From positions 1 through 22,326 of IMG/VR virus record IMGVR_UViG_3300049207_000004: a DNA stretch of 22,326 bases; one strand, written 5' to 3'. The first letter of the stretch is position 1. Every line of letters starts with the position of its first letter. This DNA is from a virus. Made by a program: the position numbers and the translations under genes. The notes under the pieces were generated by a model. That model was not told the origin of the DNA. It searched no databases and was given only the letters and a program-made list of their open reading frames with translations. Of this stretch, positions 20,509 to 22,326 are shown one piece after another.

Positions 20509-21704
20509 CCTATGATCTCAACACCCCCGCGCTGGCGCGGCTGTGGCCCCATGAGCCGAATTGGTCGGCGCCCTATCGGGTGACGCGCTCCTTCCTGACC
20601 GACATCAACACCAGCCGCTCGAAGAAGGAGCGTCGCCGCGCTCTTCGGGACATCCCTCGCCTGTCGATCGCCTTTGGGGCGCTCGTCTCCAATGCGACCC
20701 AGCGCGCCGCTGACCAGTTCATGCGCGGCGGGCAGAACGCGCCAGCCGTGGTGCCCGACTTCTCCCGCTATGCTGCGCTCACTGGCAGCAGCTCGGCCGG
20801 CGCGTCGACCCTGACGATGGCCTCCCCGCCCGCCTGGGTGGCCGTGGGGCAGATCCTTGTGCTCTGCGCGCCCAACGGCACCCGAGAGGCGGTGGTGGCG
20901 GATGCGGTCGCAGGCTCGACCATCACCACGCTCGACCCGATCGAGAACGCCTGGGCCTCTGGCCGCATCGTCCGCCCCGGCATCTTCGGGCTGATGAAGG
21001 ATTCGATCAGGACATCGTGGCACAAACCGAATGCCTCTGGCTTCGACATTGAGTTGGCAGCCTATCCCGGCGGCGAACCGCCTGAGGATGAAGGCACGGC
21101 GTCCGACACGTTCAACGGGCTCGAGGTCGTCACCATCGATCCTGACTGGTCGGGCAGCCCCAAGATGGATCATATCTGGCCGGTCGAGCAGGTCGACAAG
21201 GGCTATGGCCGCACGGCGCAATTCCGGCCGGTCACGCGGATGCAGGGCGTTATCGAGCAGCAGTTCACCGGGCTTTCGTCCGCCCAGGCGCAGGCGTTCG
21301 AGCAGGTCTTCCTGCGGGCCAAGGGGATGCGCGGCAGCTTCTACCGATCGACCTGCAAGCCCGACATGGTGCTGAACGCGAACGCCACCGCGTCCACCAC
21401 CATCGTCGTCCAGGGCCGGGACATCGCCGACGACTTTGCGAGCAGCAACTTCGCCAGCATTTCCCAGGCGATCGAGATCATCAAGCGCGACGGCACTCGC
21501 CTGCGCCGGCTGGTCACAGACATCAATGCGAGCGGCGGCAACACGGCGCTTGTGCTCAATGCGAGCGTGACGATCACCACGGCGAACGTCGCCCGGATCA
21601 GCTGGCTCCCGCGCACCCGCTTCGCGGCGGATGATCTCACGACCGAATGGGTGAGCCCGCGCTTTGCCAATATTCGCGCCGTTTTCCAGACCGTCGATGA
21701 ATAG
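20505..21704 (+). CDS. Distal tail protein (unassigned family)
   Basis: The 399-residue protein overlaps the tape measure stop (ATGA). It is beta-rich. The start (PHEPNWSAPYRVTRSFLTDI) resembles tail-tip proteins that contact the tube. Residues about 90-165 form a small domain of strands (SSSAGASTLTMA, then GQILVLCAPNGTREAVVADAV and TTLDPIENAWASGRIVRPG) seen as an inserted module in other phage tail proteins. The C-terminus contains FRPVTRMQGVIEQQFTGLSS and SFYRSTCKPD. Its position right after the tape measure indicates a distal tail or baseplate role. I could not name the family. Confidence 0.7.
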   Translation: MTYDLNTPALARLWPHEPNWSAPYRVTRSFLTDINTSRSKKERRRALRDIPRLSIAFGALVSNATQRAADQFMRGGQNAPAVVPDFSRYAALTGSSSAGASTLTMASPPAWVAVGQILVLCAPNGTREAVVADAVAGSTITTLDPIENAWASGRIVRPGIFGLMKDSIRTSWHKPNASGFDIELAAYPGGEPPEDEGTASDTFNGLEVVTIDPDWSGSPKMDHIWPVEQVDKGYGRTAQFRPVTRMQGVIEQQFTGLSSAQAQAFEQVFLRAKGMRGSFYRSTCKPDMVLNANATASTTIVVQGRDIADDFASSNFASISQAIEIIKRDGTRLRRLVTDINASGGNTALVLNASVTITTANVARISWLPRTRFAADDLTTEWVSPRFANIRAVFQTVDE

Positions 21705-21713
21705 GGGGCGGGT

Positions 21714-22326
21714 ATGACGTTCGCGACATATGAGGGGAGCCGGGAGAGCGGGAATCCGATCCAGCTCTATCGCTTCACCTATGGCACCGAGGACAGCGAG
21801 TTCTTCGCCTATACCGATCACACCGAGGAAGTGACGGTCGACCATGGCGGCTCGATCGGCCTGATTGCCTATCAGCCGGTGCCGGTGGAGCGCGACGAGA
21901 TCGTCTCGAACGGGACGCTCGATCGCTCCTCGTTGAAGATGGGGCTCGACGTTTCGACCGAGCTGTCCGAGCTGTTCCGCGTCTATCCGCCCGACAATGT
22001 CGTGCAGTTGACCGTCTATCAGGGCCATGTCGACGACCCCGACAGCGACTTCAAGGTCATTTGGGCGGGGCGTGTCGTGTCGGCCAGCCGCGCGCATAGC
22101 GAGCTGGAGCTGCAAGGCGAGCCGATCTCGACGCAGATGAAGCGTCCTGGCCTGCGGCGGCACTATCAATATGGCTGCCCTCACGCGCTCTATTCGACCG
22201 TCTGCGGCGCCAACAAGGCGGCGGCAACCTCGTCGGCGACCGTCGCGTCCGTCTCGGGAACCGCGGTCACGCTTGATGCGGGCTGGGAGGGATCGCTGCC
22301 ACCGGCGAAGTTCCTACGCGGGCAGC
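21714..22326 (+). CDS. BR0599 / DUF2163-type tail tip protein, 5' part
   Basis: The frame is open from ATG 21714 (after AGGGGG) to the end of the window, giving 204 residues of an incomplete protein. The N-terminal half is a beta domain (IQLYRFTYGTEDSEFFAYTD, then SNGTLDRSSLKMGLDVSTE and WAGRVVSASR). At about residues 145-165 is YQYGCPHALYSTVCG, the Cys-containing signature of the phage BR0599 C-terminal family. In gene transfer agents and related phages, proteins of this kind precede the cell-wall hydrolase and the host-contact hub. The remainder lies outside the window. Confidence 0.85.
   Translation, partial: MTFATYEGSRESGNPIQLYRFTYGTEDSEFFAYTDHTEEVTVDHGGSIGLIAYQPVPVERDEIVSNGTLDRSSLKMGLDVSTELSELFRVYPPDNVVQLTVYQGHVDDPDSDFKVIWAGRVVSASRAHSELELQGEPISTQMKRPGLRRHYQYGCPHALYSTVCGANKAAATSSATVASVSGTAVTLDAGWEGSLPPAKFLRGQ

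Noticed and set aside
20385-22184. A 599-residue minus-strand open frame over the distal tail genes
   Set aside because: It spans three well-supported plus-strand genes and has shadow composition with no recognisable domain.

Overview
The window is the late (structural) half of a temperate siphovirus-type phage or prophage of a GC-rich alphaproteobacterium. A sphingomonad host (Sphingomonas, Sphingobium or Novosphingobium type) is the best guess. That guess rests on the codon use, on a tail assembly chaperone of the gene-transfer-agent family, and on the overall mix of DUF families. It is inference; there is no rRNA, tRNA or host gene here to settle it. No integrase, att site or lysis gene is visible.

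Layout. Positions 1-3165 hold the end of an early/replication block of tightly overlapping small genes: the tail of a VRR-NUC nuclease, a DUF1376 replication protein, a possible helicase-loader-like protein, several tiny ORFs, a DUF2442 protein and an HExxH phage metallopeptidase. Positions 3168-5337 hold DNA packaging (DUF2280 small terminase, a small membrane ORF, large terminase). Positions 6228-13087 hold the head genes: a portal fused to an Acb1-like 2H phosphoesterase, a nucleotidyltransferase-like protein, an SPP1 gp7-type minor head protein, a DUF2213 protease with a probable nested scaffold, a cement protein, a DUF2184 major capsid protein and a coiled-coil protein. Positions 13600-15469 hold the connector and tail-completion genes. 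Positions 15543 to the end hold the tail: tube, a chaperone with a -1 frameshift signal, a 1021-residue tape measure, a distal tail protein and the start of a BR0599-type protein.

Three genes run against this otherwise co-directional operon, at 5332-6162, 9383-9976 and 13146-13481. They look like morons (accessory cargo): a TIR/deoxyribosyltransferase-like protein, an unrecognised 197-residue protein and a TM2-domain membrane protein. Each begins almost at the stop codon of the preceding late gene. Each ends, on its 5' side, at the same 13-base sequence CTGGCGTCCGTAG. The core CGTCCGTAG occurs five times in the window, always on the plus strand and always at a late-gene boundary. A sixth, imperfect copy also follows a stop codon. 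At the other sites the motif directly follows or contains the stop codon, so the window shows both 'occupied' and 'empty' versions of the same intergenic element. This repeat-bounded cargo arrangement is the most unusual thing here. The motif may be a late-transcription element, a cargo boundary, or both.

How the genes work together. The terminase pair packages DNA through the portal. The protease and scaffold shape the capsid built from the DUF2184 protein and cement. The connector proteins join head to tail, and the chaperones and tape measure assemble the tail. The phosphoesterase fused to the portal suggests a virion-linked counter to CBASS cyclic-nucleotide signalling. The reverse-strand cargo, especially the TIR-like gene, may protect the lysogen against competing phages. 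The last two functional statements are inferences from domain resemblance.
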